Positions 7,004 to 15,382 of a DNA stretch of 64,000 bases are shown here, piece by piece. Location of the stretch: positions 1 to 64,000 of the forward strand of contig NZ_JAADJU010000013.1 in assembly GCF_012933545.1 (NCBI RefSeq), given 5' to 3'. How positions within the stretch are numbered: the stretch's first letter is position 1; each line of letters starts with the position of its first letter. A program made the position numbers and the translations under genes. This DNA is from Rouxiella aceris. GTDB taxonomy: Bacteria; Pseudomonadota; Gammaproteobacteria; Enterobacterales; Enterobacteriaceae. The notes under the pieces were generated by a model. It saw only the letters and a program-made list of their open reading frames with translations. It was not told the DNA's origin and did not search any database.

Positions 7004-7927
7004 ATGAATCTCAGACGTTTAAAGTATTATGTGAAAATTGTCGATATCGGCAGCCTGACTCAGGCGGCGGAAGTGCTACATATCGCGCAACCGGCATTAA
7101 GCCAGCAACTGGCAGCGTTGGAGGGCGAACTGGATCAACAATTATTGATCCGCACCAAGCGCGGCGTGACCCCAACCGAAGCGGGCAAAATCCTCTACAG
7201 TCATGCCCAGACTATCTTACGCCAGTGTGAACAGGCGCAAACCGCGGTGGATAACGCCGGCAGCGCGTTAAGTGGTCAGGTTTCAGTGGGGCTGGCACCT
7301 TCCACCGCGGCTTCGCTGCTGGCAATGCCATTAATCCAGGCGGTGAAAGCCCGGCATCCCGCTATTGTGCTCTATCTTAATGAAAACTTCGGCTCGCCAA
7401 TGAGTGAGCAAATAATGAATGGCCGCATGGATATGGCGGTGATCTATGGCGATAAAGCGGTGCACGGCCTGTCATTCGTTCCGCTTATGAAGGAAGAGCT
7501 GTTTTTGGTTGGTGCGGGAACCCCGCCCGCAACGGGAGGCACTGTCGAGTTGAACGAGGTGATCAAGTACGATCTCTTTATGCCCCGGCCTTATAACGTG
7601 GTGCGCAGGCTGGTGGATGAGACCCTGCTGCGCGAAAAGTTAAAGGCCAATATTATTGCTGAAATTGAATCCCCTTCAACCCTGAACGCCGCGGTACTTA
7701 ACGGTCTCGGCGTCACCATCGTGCCTGAATCCGCCGCGCGCTCCATGGCGACACAAACGGGGATCTGGCTGTCACGCATTACCTCGCCGGGTATTCAGGC
7801 TCCGCTCTCGTTTTGCATGTCCGACCATCTGGCCTTATCGCCTCCGGCGCAGGCGGTGAAAGATATTTTGCTGTCACTGATGGTCAAGCGTACCCAGGAT
7901 AATCGTCCATTGATGCTGGTTCATTAA
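7004..7927 (+). CDS. nac: LysR-type nitrogen assimilation regulator Nac
   Basis: A 307-aa LysR regulator whose N-terminus is nearly identical, as I recall it, to enterobacterial Nac. The stretch FRRLKYFVKIVDIGSLTQAA of E. coli Nac corresponds to LRRLKYYVKIVDIGSLTQAA here, followed by EVLHIAQPALSQQ. The effector domain (from about residue 92) also follows Nac, with motifs MDMAVIYGD, LFLVGAG and VPESAARS. In enterics, Nac is made under nitrogen limitation from a sigma-54/NtrC promoter and switches on sigma-70 genes for poor nitrogen sources. The upstream sites here fit. The ATG at 7004 is chosen over the GTG at 6992 because GGGGG precedes it. The catabolic operon downstream probably belongs to its regulon. 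Confidence 0.78.
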   Translation: MNLRRLKYYVKIVDIGSLTQAAEVLHIAQPALSQQLAALEGELDQQLLIRTKRGVTPTEAGKILYSHAQTILRQCEQAQTAVDNAGSALSGQVSVGLAPSTAASLLAMPLIQAVKARHPAIVLYLNENFGSPMSEQIMNGRMDMAVIYGDKAVHGLSFVPLMKEELFLVGAGTPPATGGTVELNEVIKYDLFMPRPYNVVRRLVDETLLREKLKANIIAEIESPSTLNAAVLNGLGVTIVPESAARSMATQTGIWLSRITSPGIQAPLSFCMSDHLALSPPAQAVKDILLSLMVKRTQDNRPLMLVH

Positions 7928-7945
7928 ACTGTGCTCCCTGGCCTA

Positions 7946-7960
7946 TAAGACGTGCTTATT
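7946..7960. promoter_or_regulatory. LysR/Nac-type box before the aminotransferase operon
   Basis: ATAAG-ACGTG-CTTAT is a perfect inverted repeat that fits both the general LysR pattern T-N11-A and the ATA-N9-TAT pattern reported for Nac. The same ATAAG-N5-CTTAT occurs at 12160-12174. It lies about 90 bp before the start codon at 8050. A second inverted repeat, AACGGCA-N9-TGCCGTT (7994-8016), lies between it and the gene. Confidence 0.6.
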
Positions 7961-8049
7961 ACGGCACAGGGAAACCCTCTTTCAGACTGAGAAAACGGCA
8001 GGCTACAGTTGCCGTTATTATCTGATGAGTACACTTGAGGGCGGGCTAC

Positions 8050-9216
8050 ATGGTTTCACAACAGGACGCAATAATCGATTTTACGGCCGCTGAGGCGGTG
8101 CTTCGCGTTGAACGTACTTCGCTACGGGTTCAGCAACCGGCGACCACTGCGGATATGGTGTCACTGGCCGTGGGTGAACCCGATTTTGATACACCTCCGC
8201 GTATTATTGCCGCGGCTGCACGGGCGTTGAAGCAGGGATTGACCCACTATGCGCCGCTGCTGGGAGAAAAACCGCTGTGCCAGGCACTGGCCAACAGGGT
8301 AGCAGCTCGCTCGGGCGTAGCTGTCTCGGCGGGAGAAATCCTGGTAACGCACGGCGGGACCGGTGGTCTGTCGGCGGCGATCCTGTCGATCGTCAATCCC
8401 GGTGATCGCGTGGTGATCCCCGATCCGACCTACTCGTTGTATGCCGATCTGGTCAATATGGCCGGTGGCATCTGCGTACCAGTACCTTGTCAGGCCGATT
8501 TGCACTGGGATCTTGCTGCGCTGAAACAGGCCATGCAGGGTGCAAAGCTGTTTGTATTTTGCAATCCGGGTAATCCGACCGGTATCGTGCATACCTGCGA
8601 AGAAATGATGGCGCTCGGCGATATCGTGCAGGCCAGCAACACGCTGGTGATCGCCGACGAGGCCTACAGCGATCTGGTGTTTACCGACCAACCCTTTACC
8701 TCTGCCCTGGATATTCCCGCTTTCCGTGGACGCACCCTCTATTGTCAGACCTTCTCAAAAAGTTATGCCATGACCGGCTGGCGCGTTGGCTATCTGGCCG
8801 GGCCGGCAGCAATGATTGCCGCTGCCGCACGGGTGCATAACACGGCTAATGGCTCGGTCAATACGGCGGTGCAGTATGCGGCACTGGCTGCAATTGAGGA
8901 GTGCGATCAGGACGTGCTGGAGATGCACAAAATTTATCGTGAACGCCGCGCACTGATGATCGCCGGGTTAAGTGCCATTCCGGGGCTGACGCTGAATCAG
9001 CCTGAGGGCGCCTTTTACTGTTTTCCATCTTACTCGGCGGCGGTTTCCTCGGTGGAGATGGTCACCATTTTGCGCGGATTTGGTATTGCCGTGCGCCCCG
9101 GTAGCGAATTCGGTGCTGCCGGTGAGTCCCATATTCGTCTCTCCTATGCCACCAGTAAAGAAGTCATTGCCGAAGGTCTGGCACGACTCAAACTGGGGCT
9201 GGCTTCTTTATCCTGA
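8050..9216 (+). CDS. PLP-dependent aminotransferase, class I/II (aspartate aminotransferase fold)
   Basis: A 388-aa fold-type I aminotransferase. K237 in FSKSYAMTGWRVGYL is the expected Schiff-base lysine. Other family motifs are FCNPGNPTG, DEAYSDLVF and a C-terminal GESHIRLSYA segment with the carboxylate-binding Arg. The ATG at 8050 is preferred to an upstream TTG because GAGGG precedes it. It is the first gene of an operon with lactam-hydrolase-like subunits and sits under a LysR/Nac-type box. A role in deaminating the amino acid released by the hydrolase is inferred. The amino donor is not readable. Confidence 0.85.
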   Translation: MVSQQDAIIDFTAAEAVLRVERTSLRVQQPATTADMVSLAVGEPDFDTPPRIIAAAARALKQGLTHYAPLLGEKPLCQALANRVAARSGVAVSAGEILVTHGGTGGLSAAILSIVNPGDRVVIPDPTYSLYADLVNMAGGICVPVPCQADLHWDLAALKQAMQGAKLFVFCNPGNPTGIVHTCEEMMALGDIVQASNTLVIADEAYSDLVFTDQPFTSALDIPAFRGRTLYCQTFSKSYAMTGWRVGYLAGPAAMIAAAARVHNTANGSVNTAVQYAALAAIEECDQDVLEMHKIYRERRALMIAGLSAIPGLTLNQPEGAFYCFPSYSAAVSSVEMVTILRGFGIAVRPGSEFGAAGESHIRLSYATSKEVIAEGLARLKLGLASLS

Positions 9217-9237
9217 TAGCGCCGGGGGAAACGCGAG

Positions 9238-9906
9238 ATGTCTATTGAAACGCTAAGTCAGCCGGCGATCAGCTTATTGGGTAGTCGCGCCATGCTGTTT
9301 GAAGCGCCGGGCGTGTTGGGGCTGGAAAACCAGCAACGCATCTGGGCGTTATCCAGCCAGGTAGCCCAGTGGCCGTTGGTGGCGGAATCGGTACCGGGAA
9401 TGAATAACCTGATGCTGACTTTTCACCGTCCTCCCGAGGAGCTTGCGCCCTTGTATCAGGCGCTGCTCGATGAGTGGCAACGCGGCGAGGCACAGACCCT
9501 GCAAGGGCGGGTGATCGAACTGGCGGTTTGTTACGGTGGCGAGTACGGCCCGCATATGCGTGATGTTGCCGAACACACCGGGCTAAGTATTGCCGAAATT
9601 GTTCGCCGCCACACGGAACCGCTGTACCCGATTTATGCCCTGGGCAGTCATCCCGGTTACTGCTATCTGGGAGGGATGGATCCCGCCCTGGCCACGCCGC
9701 GCAGACAAACGCCGGAGCTGAATATTCGCGGTGGTTCCGTCTCCATTGGTGGTGTGCAGACCGGGGTGTCTGCCTCCGCCGGACCAAGCGGCTGGAACAC
9801 TATTGGTCATACCGAGTTTGTGTTTTTCGATGCTCAGGCCCAGCCGCCGGTGATGTTACGTCCCGGTGACAGCCTGCGTTTTCGGGTCGAAAAGGTGCTG
9901 TCATGA
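9238..9906 (+). CDS. pxpB: 5-oxoprolinase subunit B-like protein (KipI/PxpB family)
   Basis: A 222-aa member of the KipI/allophanate-hydrolase subunit 1 family. Motifs seen are VCYGGEYGPHMRDVAEHTGL, SHPGYCYLGG, TPRRQTPE and GSVSIGGVQTG. In the PxpABC 5-oxoprolinase, PxpB and PxpC form the ATP-dependent complex that activates the cyclic amide, and PxpA completes hydrolysis. It lies 21 bp after the aminotransferase and overlaps pxpC by 4 nt (ATGA), so the genes are translationally coupled. The exact lactam substrate is unproven. Confidence 0.85.
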   Translation: MSIETLSQPAISLLGSRAMLFEAPGVLGLENQQRIWALSSQVAQWPLVAESVPGMNNLMLTFHRPPEELAPLYQALLDEWQRGEAQTLQGRVIELAVCYGGEYGPHMRDVAEHTGLSIAEIVRRHTEPLYPIYALGSHPGYCYLGGMDPALATPRRQTPELNIRGGSVSIGGVQTGVSASAGPSGWNTIGHTEFVFFDAQAQPPVMLRPGDSLRFRVEKVLS

Positions 9907-10883
9907 TTGAAATTGAAAAAACGACGGCGCTGTCGAGCATTCAGGATCTCGGCCGCAGCGGCTGTCTGAATTACGGCGTTGGCCGTGCCGGGGCGATGGA
10001 TCCGTTAGCGCTGCAACTGGGGAATCTGCTGTTGGCCAATGACCCGCAGGCGGCGGCGATCGAAATCCCATTGTTCCCTTTTCGCGTACGTTTTCTGCGC
10101 GACTGCGCCTTTGCGGTCAGCGGTAATGATGGCGATATCCTGTTGGATGATAAGCGCTTGCCGCCCTGGTGGGTGGCACAAGCCAAAGCCGGGCAAAGTC
10201 TGACCATTAACGCTTCACGCCATTCGGCCCGCGCCTATCTGCATCTGCCGGGAGGCATTGATGTGCCACAGGTGCTGGGATCGCGCAGCACCCAATTACG
10301 TGGTGCCTTTGGCGGCTACCAGGGGCGCGGCCTGCAAAAGGGCGATCGGCTGGCGGCAAAAGAGCCGGATCGTGTACTACCCAGTGATATTGGCATTGCC
10401 TCACCGTGGCTGCGTTTTGCCGATATCAGCGCGGAAGTGCAGACCCTGCGTGTACTGCCTGCCGCCGAACATCTGGCTTATACCGCCGCCTCGCGGGAAA
10501 AATTTTGGCAGCAGACATGGAAAATCACCCCGCAAAGCAATCGCTATGGTTACCGCCTGGAGGGTGAGGCGCTGGTGGCGCTGGAAACCATGGAAATGCG
10601 CTCACATGGCATTGTTCCTGGTGTGATCCAGGTACCGCATAACGGCCAGCCGATTATCCAGATGAGCGATGCCCAGCCCAGCGGCGGTTATCCAAAGTTT
10701 GCCACCGTGATTGAAGCCGATTTATGGCTGCTGGGGCAGATCCCGCCGGGACGTCGTATTCGCTTTGTGGCCTGCAACTATGACCAGGCGCGTGAGGCCT
10801 GGGAGACGCAGCAGGCTTATCTACAGCAGGTAGCGCAACAATTGCGGCAGCTACGCGGTACAGCATATAGCGTGATGTCATGA
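9903..10883 (+). CDS. pxpC: 5-oxoprolinase subunit C-like protein (KipA/PxpC family)
   Basis: A 326-aa member of the biotin-dependent-carboxyltransferase/KipA family (allophanate hydrolase subunit 2). The N-terminal SSIQDLGRSGCLNYGVGRAG with AMDPLALQLGNLL is the hallmark of the family. Later motifs are YLHLPGGIDVPQVLGSRST and, near the C-terminus, QIPPGRRIRFV. It forms a heteromeric complex with PxpB. It is coupled to pxpB by a 4-nt overlap and followed after 28 bp by the carrier-like gene. Confidence 0.87.
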   Translation: MIEIEKTTALSSIQDLGRSGCLNYGVGRAGAMDPLALQLGNLLLANDPQAAAIEIPLFPFRVRFLRDCAFAVSGNDGDILLDDKRLPPWWVAQAKAGQSLTINASRHSARAYLHLPGGIDVPQVLGSRSTQLRGAFGGYQGRGLQKGDRLAAKEPDRVLPSDIGIASPWLRFADISAEVQTLRVLPAAEHLAYTAASREKFWQQTWKITPQSNRYGYRLEGEALVALETMEMRSHGIVPGVIQVPHNGQPIIQMSDAQPSGGYPKFATVIEADLWLLGQIPPGRRIRFVACNYDQAREAWETQQAYLQQVAQQLRQLRGTAYSVMS

Positions 10884-10911
10884 TCGATATTTCATATTTT
10901 CAGGGCAGCAG

Positions 10912-11334
10912 ATGATAGCCATAAACGAAATCCGCCAAATCGCCCGTCGCATGCAGGCGTCAGGTCTGGGAGACATTGAAATTAGCGGCAAGGATTTTTC
11001 GCTGCGTATGCGTTGTGATGCCCATAACGCCCAGCGGACGCCGCAGCAAGAGACATCGGCAAAACCCGTGGTCATCAAGGCGGCAGGCAAGGGGGTGTTT
11101 TTGGCATCGCACCCGATGCAGAGCAAAGTTTTAGCAGCAGCGGGGGAACGCGTTCAGGGTGGCGACTGCCTGGGATTTTTACAGCAGGGCGATCTGTTGC
11201 TGCCGGTGCGCAGTCCCGGCACTGGCGAGATCGCACGCTGTCTGGTTAACCCTGGTGACGAGGTGGGTCGCAGTAAAGTGTTGTTCTGGCTGACCCCGAC
11301 GGTCGCGGATAAAGCATCAGGAGGGATGTTATGA
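10912..11334 (+). CDS. Biotin-carrier-like protein lacking the biotinylation lysine
   Basis: A 140-aa protein with an N-terminal AccB-like helix (EIRQIARRMQASGLGDIEIS) and a C-terminal biotinyl/lipoyl beta-barrel (about 55-130). The barrel frame is intact (GERVQGGDCLGF, then SPGTGEIARCLVNPGDEV). The normal biotin motif EAMKM is replaced by QQGDL (residues 91-95), so Asp94 occupies the lysine position and no biotin can be attached. No biotin carboxylase gene is nearby. It sits between pxpC and pxpA and overlaps pxpA by 4 nt, so it is probably a structural or scaffolding part of that enzyme. The ribosome-binding site is weak. Confidence 0.75.
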   Translation: MIAINEIRQIARRMQASGLGDIEISGKDFSLRMRCDAHNAQRTPQQETSAKPVVIKAAGKGVFLASHPMQSKVLAAAGERVQGGDCLGFLQQGDLLLPVRSPGTGEIARCLVNPGDEVGRSKVLFWLTPTVADKASGGML

Positions 11335-12098
11335 GACTGATTGATTTAAATGCCGATCTTGGCGAAGGCTTTGGCGACTACCGCATTGCGGATGACCGCT
11401 CGCTGATGTCGATTATCAGTTCTGCCAATATCGCCTGCGGTTTTCATGCCGGTGATGCCGTGACCATGGCCGAAAGCGTGATGCAGGCCAAAGAGAACCA
11501 GATCGATCTCGGTGCTCACGTCGGTTTTCCCGACCTGCAGGGATTTGGCCGTCGACGTATGCAGATTGAACATCGCACTCTGGCCCATTACGTCACCTAT
11601 CAACTGGGGGCATTGGCCGGTTTTGCCCGCGTGCATAACTACCCGCTAACCCATATGAGTTTCCATGGTGCGCTGGGCAATATGGCGGCGGAGGATGACA
11701 CTCTGGCTTTGGCGTTATTGCGGGCCGTGCAGGCGTTTGATCCGGCGTTGATTATCAGCACGACGGCCGGTAACGCCGTTGAACGGGGAGCGCGGGCGCT
11801 CAACATGCGCGTTGCCTGCACGTTGCTGGCGGATCGTGCTTACCACAGTAACGGCATGCTGGTCAGCCGCGGCCAGCCGGGCGCGGTGATTGACGATAGC
11901 GAGCAGGTGCGCGCCCGTATCCGTCAATGGCTGACCAGCGGTACCTTGACCAGCATCGAAGGCGAGGTAATGCCAATGGTGGTCAGTTCTATTTTGCTGC
12001 ACGGCGATACCCCCGGGGCGGTAGCGCTGGCGCGAGAAATCCGCCGTGAGATAGAACAGACGCCAGGCTGTGAAATTCGGGCCATTTCGCGACAGTAA
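11331..12098 (+). CDS. pxpA: 5-oxoprolinase subunit A-like protein (LamB/YcsF family, PxpA)
   Basis: A 255-aa member of the LamB/YcsF family. Conserved motifs are DLNADLGEGFGDY, SANIACGFHAGDA, GFGRRRM, LLADRAY and LLHGDTPGAV. Two usual motifs are altered: the common AHPSYPD is AHVGFPD, and the common KPHGALYN is SFHGALGN. This may mean a substrate other than 5-oxoproline. It is the last gene of the aminotransferase-pxp operon, coupled by a 4-nt overlap to the carrier-like gene. Cytoplasmic. Confidence 0.83.
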   Translation: MRLIDLNADLGEGFGDYRIADDRSLMSIISSANIACGFHAGDAVTMAESVMQAKENQIDLGAHVGFPDLQGFGRRRMQIEHRTLAHYVTYQLGALAGFARVHNYPLTHMSFHGALGNMAAEDDTLALALLRAVQAFDPALIISTTAGNAVERGARALNMRVACTLLADRAYHSNGMLVSRGQPGAVIDDSEQVRARIRQWLTSGTLTSIEGEVMPMVVSSILLHGDTPGAVALAREIRREIEQTPGCEIRAISRQ

Positions 12099-12159
12099 CT
12101 ACCGTGAAAGTGGGAAAAAACATTAAAAAACAACAATAACATCAGTACGGACAAGCTTC

Positions 12160-12174
12160 ATAAGCGGGCCTTAT
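12160..12174. promoter_or_regulatory. LysR/Nac-type box before the SDR-ABC operon
   Basis: ATAAG-CGGGC-CTTAT is the same perfect inverted repeat as at 7946-7960, with only the 5-nt spacer different. It lies 110 bp before the dehydrogenase start at 12284. Two matching boxes suggest that both operons answer to one LysR protein, most likely the Nac-like gene product at 7004. Confidence 0.6.
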
Positions 12175-12241
12175 TGCCACACAGCCTTTATGTCTTATCC
12201 GTTGCCTAAGTTAGCCGCTACATTCGATTTATGCCGACCGT

Positions 12242-12257
12242 TGGCCACCTGATTGCC
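12242..12257 (+). promoter_or_regulatory. Possible sigma-54 promoter of the SDR-ABC operon
   Basis: TGGCCA-CCTGA-TTGCC has GG and GC 10 nt apart, like the sigma-54 consensus. The leader to the ATG at 12284 would be only about 16 nt, which still includes AAGAGGA. No NtrC palindrome was found close by, so this is weaker than the promoter at 6951. Confidence 0.35.
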
Positions 12258-12283
12258 AATGGCATTATTTAAGAGGAATTGTT

Positions 12284-13033
12284 ATGCCGTTTTCTGATTA
12301 TAAAACCGCGCTAGTCACTGGCGCTTCTGCCGGTATGGGTGAAGCTATCGTCGAACGTTTATGCCAGGAAGGATTGATTGTCCATGCCGTGGCGCGTCGT
12401 GAAAGTGAGTTGGCGACCCTGGCAGCGCGAACCGGCTGTATTCCTCATGTTATTGATGTCACTGATATTGCCGCACTAACCCGACTATGCAGTGAAATTG
12501 AGGTGGATGTGCTGGTTAATAACGCCGGTATCTCTCATCCCGGTTCGATTGCCAATGCCAAAGAGGAATATATCGATGCGCAGATTGATGTCAACCTACG
12601 GGCGGTGTTGCATCTGTGCCGCCTGACCGTACCGGGAATGATGGCCCGCGATCGCGGCCATATTATCAATATTACCTCCATTGCGGCGATTTATAACTTT
12701 GGCGGCAATTCGATTTATCACGCCACCAAAGCCGGGGTGCATGCTCTTTCTCGTCAGCTGCGCGTCGACTGTTATGGCAAACGGGTGCGCGTTACCGAAA
12801 TTTGTCCTGGTCGCGTGGCTACCGATATTTTCGGCAATGTCTCCGGCGATAAAGAGGGGGCCAAAAAACAGTTTATTGACGGTTTTGAGCTGCCTACCGC
12901 CAAAGATATTGCCGATACTGTGGCCTTTGCGTTGGCAATGCCGGTCGCCGTCAATATTGGCAATATTGAAATTACCCCCACGCTGCAGGTGCCGGGCGGT
13001 CTTTCCACCATGCGGCCCGGTGATGTGCGCTGA
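12284..13033 (+). CDS. Short-chain dehydrogenase/reductase (YdfG-like)
   Basis: A 249-aa classical SDR. The cofactor motif TGASAGMG is at 12-19, NNAG is intact, and the catalytic pair Y145-x3-K149 follows a conserved Ser in ITSIA. Sequence features such as VNLRAVLHLCRLTVPGM and EICPGRVATDIF place it near 3-hydroxy acid/serine dehydrogenases of the YdfG group. It is the first gene of an operon with a polar amino acid importer, so it may oxidise or reduce the imported compound. AAGAGGA precedes the ATG. Confidence 0.83.
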   Translation: MPFSDYKTALVTGASAGMGEAIVERLCQEGLIVHAVARRESELATLAARTGCIPHVIDVTDIAALTRLCSEIEVDVLVNNAGISHPGSIANAKEEYIDAQIDVNLRAVLHLCRLTVPGMMARDRGHIINITSIAAIYNFGGNSIYHATKAGVHALSRQLRVDCYGKRVRVTEICPGRVATDIFGNVSGDKEGAKKQFIDGFELPTAKDIADTVAFALAMPVAVNIGNIEITPTLQVPGGLSTMRPGDVR

Positions 13034-13069
13034 GGATGGTATCCGCTAATTTGCTGACAGGGGGACGGA

Positions 13070-13780
13070 ATGGCGACAGTGAAAAATAGTTTTGATCTGG
13101 CGGCCGTGATGCAGGGGCAATATGGCGACCTGTTGCTGAATGGCATTGCGCTGACGCTAAAGCTGGCGATAGGTGCCTGGCTGTTTGCCATGGTGCTGGC
13201 GTTGCTGCTGGTGATTATCCGCCTGTCGCATCAACGTATCGCCGTGGCGCTGGTCAGTATTTATGTCTCTTACCACCGCAATGTGCCGACGCTGGTGCAA
13301 TTGATGATGTGGTATTTCGCTATCCCGACGCTGTTGCCGGAAAGTCTGCAAAACTGGATCAACGATCAGAACGCCGAGTTTATTTTTTCTCTGATGGCAC
13401 TGGGTCTGTGTCAGGCGGCTTATTTCTCGGAAGATATTCGCAGCGGTCTGCGCGCCATTCCCGACGGGCAAACCGAAGCGTCTCGCGCCTTGGGCATGAG
13501 TTATATCAAGTCAATGCGTCTGATTATTCTGCCACAGGCCTTACGCAATGCGTTGCCTTCACTGATCAATCACACGGTATTGCTGTTTAAAAATACCAGT
13601 CTGGCGATGGTGATTGGTGTTGCAGAACTGACTTATGTCACCCGCGAAATTGAAAACCAGACCTTCAGAACCTTTGAAATTTATCTGGTGGCTTCGGTGA
13701 TTTACCTGTTTTTCTCACTGCTGTTGATGGGCGGCGGCGCGCTGATCGCCAAACGTTTTCAGCGCACGCTGGCGAGGTAA
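13070..13780 (+). CDS. Polar amino acid ABC transporter permease (first)
   Basis: A 236-aa inner-membrane permease of the HisM/GlnP (HEQRo) type with about five membrane helices. The EAA loop that contacts the ATPase is [20 protein letters not shown], followed by QALRNALPSL. GGGGACGG precedes the ATG. It is followed 7 nt later by a second permease of the same family, and the pair would form the membrane heterodimer. The substrate is probably a polar amino acid or related nitrogen compound. Confidence 0.88.
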   Translation: MATVKNSFDLAAVMQGQYGDLLLNGIALTLKLAIGAWLFAMVLALLLVIIRLSHQRIAVALVSIYVSYHRNVPTLVQLMMWYFAIPTLLPESLQNWINDQNAEFIFSLMALGLCQAAYFSEDIRSGLRAIPDGQTEASRALGMSYIKSMRLIILPQALRNALPSLINHTVLLFKNTSLAMVIGVAELTYVTREIENQTFRTFEIYLVASVIYLFFSLLLMGGGALIAKRFQRTLAR

Positions 13781-13786
13781 GGGCTG

Positions 13787-14551
13787 ATGACTGATTTCTT
13801 CGCGATTGTTCATCAATACTGGATGCTGTTTCTGGTGGGGCAGTATCCGCACGGGGCGCTGGGTGGCCTGGCCAATACGCTGTTGCTGTCTGTGGTCGCC
13901 ATGCTGTTTGCTTTTCCCCTGGGCATTGTGTTGGCCATGGCACGTATTTCGCCGTTTAGCGGTGTGCGCCGCGCGGCGGCAGTGTGGGTCTATGTCTTTC
14001 GCGGTATTCCGCTGATGATGGTGGTGTTCTGGACCTATTTTTGTGTACCCATGCTGCTGGGGCACGATATTAACGGCTTTGCCACCATGGCCTGTACGCT
14101 GGTGGTCTATGAAAGTGCCTATATTGCCGAGATTGTCCGCGCCGGGATCCAGGCCTTGCCTTCCGGTCAGTACGAAGCTTCGCGTGCTCTGGGCATGAGT
14201 TATTTGAAAACCTTTCGGCTGATTATTCTGCCGCAGGCGCTGTACAACATGTTACCCAGTCTGATCAGTCAGTTGGTGTCGATTATTAAAGACAGCACCC
14301 TGGGTTATGTCATTAACGTGCAGGAATTGACCTTTGCCGCCAATCAGGTCAGTAACCAGTTGTTGACCAAGCCTTTTCAGGTGTTTGCCATTGTGGCGCT
14401 CAGCTATTACGTGATCTGTTTTAGTCTCACCTGGCTGGCCAATACATTGGAAAAACGTATTGCCCGTCAACGTACTCGTCCGCAAGGGGCCGTGCCGGTG
14501 GCCATAGCCGCACCGCTCACCTCGCAATTTATTATCAAGGAGCCGAAATGA
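13787..14551 (+). CDS. Polar amino acid ABC transporter permease (second)
   Basis: A 254-aa inner-membrane permease, the paralogue and partner of the one at 13070. It has [15 protein letters not shown] at the start of the core and the EAA loop [21 protein letters not shown] longer hydrophilic C-terminal tail is present. Its last codons overlap the ATPase start by 4 nt, so the two are translationally coupled. Confidence 0.88.
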   Translation: MTDFFAIVHQYWMLFLVGQYPHGALGGLANTLLLSVVAMLFAFPLGIVLAMARISPFSGVRRAAAVWVYVFRGIPLMMVVFWTYFCVPMLLGHDINGFATMACTLVVYESAYIAEIVRAGIQALPSGQYEASRALGMSYLKTFRLIILPQALYNMLPSLISQLVSIIKDSTLGYVINVQELTFAANQVSNQLLTKPFQVFAIVALSYYVICFSLTWLANTLEKRIARQRTRPQGAVPVAIAAPLTSQFIIKEPK

Positions 14552-15285
14552 TCCCGCTGATTTTATTTAACCAGGTCAATAAATGGTACGGCGCGTATCA
14601 GGCTCTGACCGATTTGAGCGCTGAAATTCGCAGTGGTGAAGTGGTTGTCGTCTGTGGGCCATCAGGCTCCGGTAAATCAACGCTGATCCGTACCGTCAAT
14701 CGCCTTGAGCCAATCCAGGACGGGCAGATCCTGTTTGATGGCCTGGATATTAACGGCAGCAGCACGCGGCTGAATCAACTGCGCACCCGTATCGGTTTTG
14801 TCTTTCAGAATTTTAATCTGTTCCCGCATCTCTCGGTGCTGGAAAACGTGATGATTTCGCCGCTCAAAGTGCTGGGTGTCCGCAAGTCGCAGGCGCGAAA
14901 AGAGGCCATGTTGTTGCTTGAACGCGTCGGACTGGCACACAAGGCTGAGGCGTATCCCTTACAACTCTCCGGCGGACAGCAGCAGCGTGTGGCTATTGCT
15001 CGTGCGCTGGCGATGAAACCGCCGGTGATGCTGTTTGATGAGCCAACCAGCGCCCTCGATCCAGAAATGGTCGGCGAGGTGCTTAGCGTTATGCGCGGCC
15101 TGGCACAGGAGGGTATGACCATGATGTGTGTGACCCACGAAATGAATTTTGCCCGTGAAGTGGCTGACACTATCTGGTTTATGGATGAGGGGAAAATTCT
15201 CGAAAAGGCACCGCCGGCGCAGTTTTTTACACAACCGCAGCACCAACGTGCGCAGCGTTTTTTGAGTGATTTACGCCAGCATTGA
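14548..15285 (+). CDS. Polar amino acid ABC transporter ATP-binding protein
   Basis: A 245-aa ATPase of the GlnQ/HisP type. It has Walker [11 protein letters not shown]-loop [16 protein letters not shown], signature [15 protein letters not shown], Walker [14 protein letters not shown] and the H-loop VTHEM. All catalytic motifs are intact. AAGGAG precedes the ATG. It energises the permease pair encoded directly upstream. Confidence 0.92.
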   Translation: MIPLILFNQVNKWYGAYQALTDLSAEIRSGEVVVVCGPSGSGKSTLIRTVNRLEPIQDGQILFDGLDINGSSTRLNQLRTRIGFVFQNFNLFPHLSVLENVMISPLKVLGVRKSQARKEAMLLLERVGLAHKAEAYPLQLSGGQQQRVAIARALAMKPPVMLFDEPTSALDPEMVGEVLSVMRGLAQEGMTMMCVTHEMNFAREVADTIWFMDEGKILEKAPPAQFFTQPQHQRAQRFLSDLRQH

Positions 15286-15382
15286 TTTGCTATCGCTTTT
15301 GCCAGCCAGCCGATAACTGTTTTTTCTATTAATTCGTGACATTGTCACTTAATGCTATGCCACCATCAGGGGTAATTTGCTT

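Noticed and set aside
7994-8016. Inverted repeat AACGGCA-N9-TGCCGTT as a terminator of nac
   Set aside because: No T-run follows, and it lies between the LysR box and the aminotransferase start. It is more likely a leader hairpin or a second operator, so it is only mentioned within the 7946 entry.
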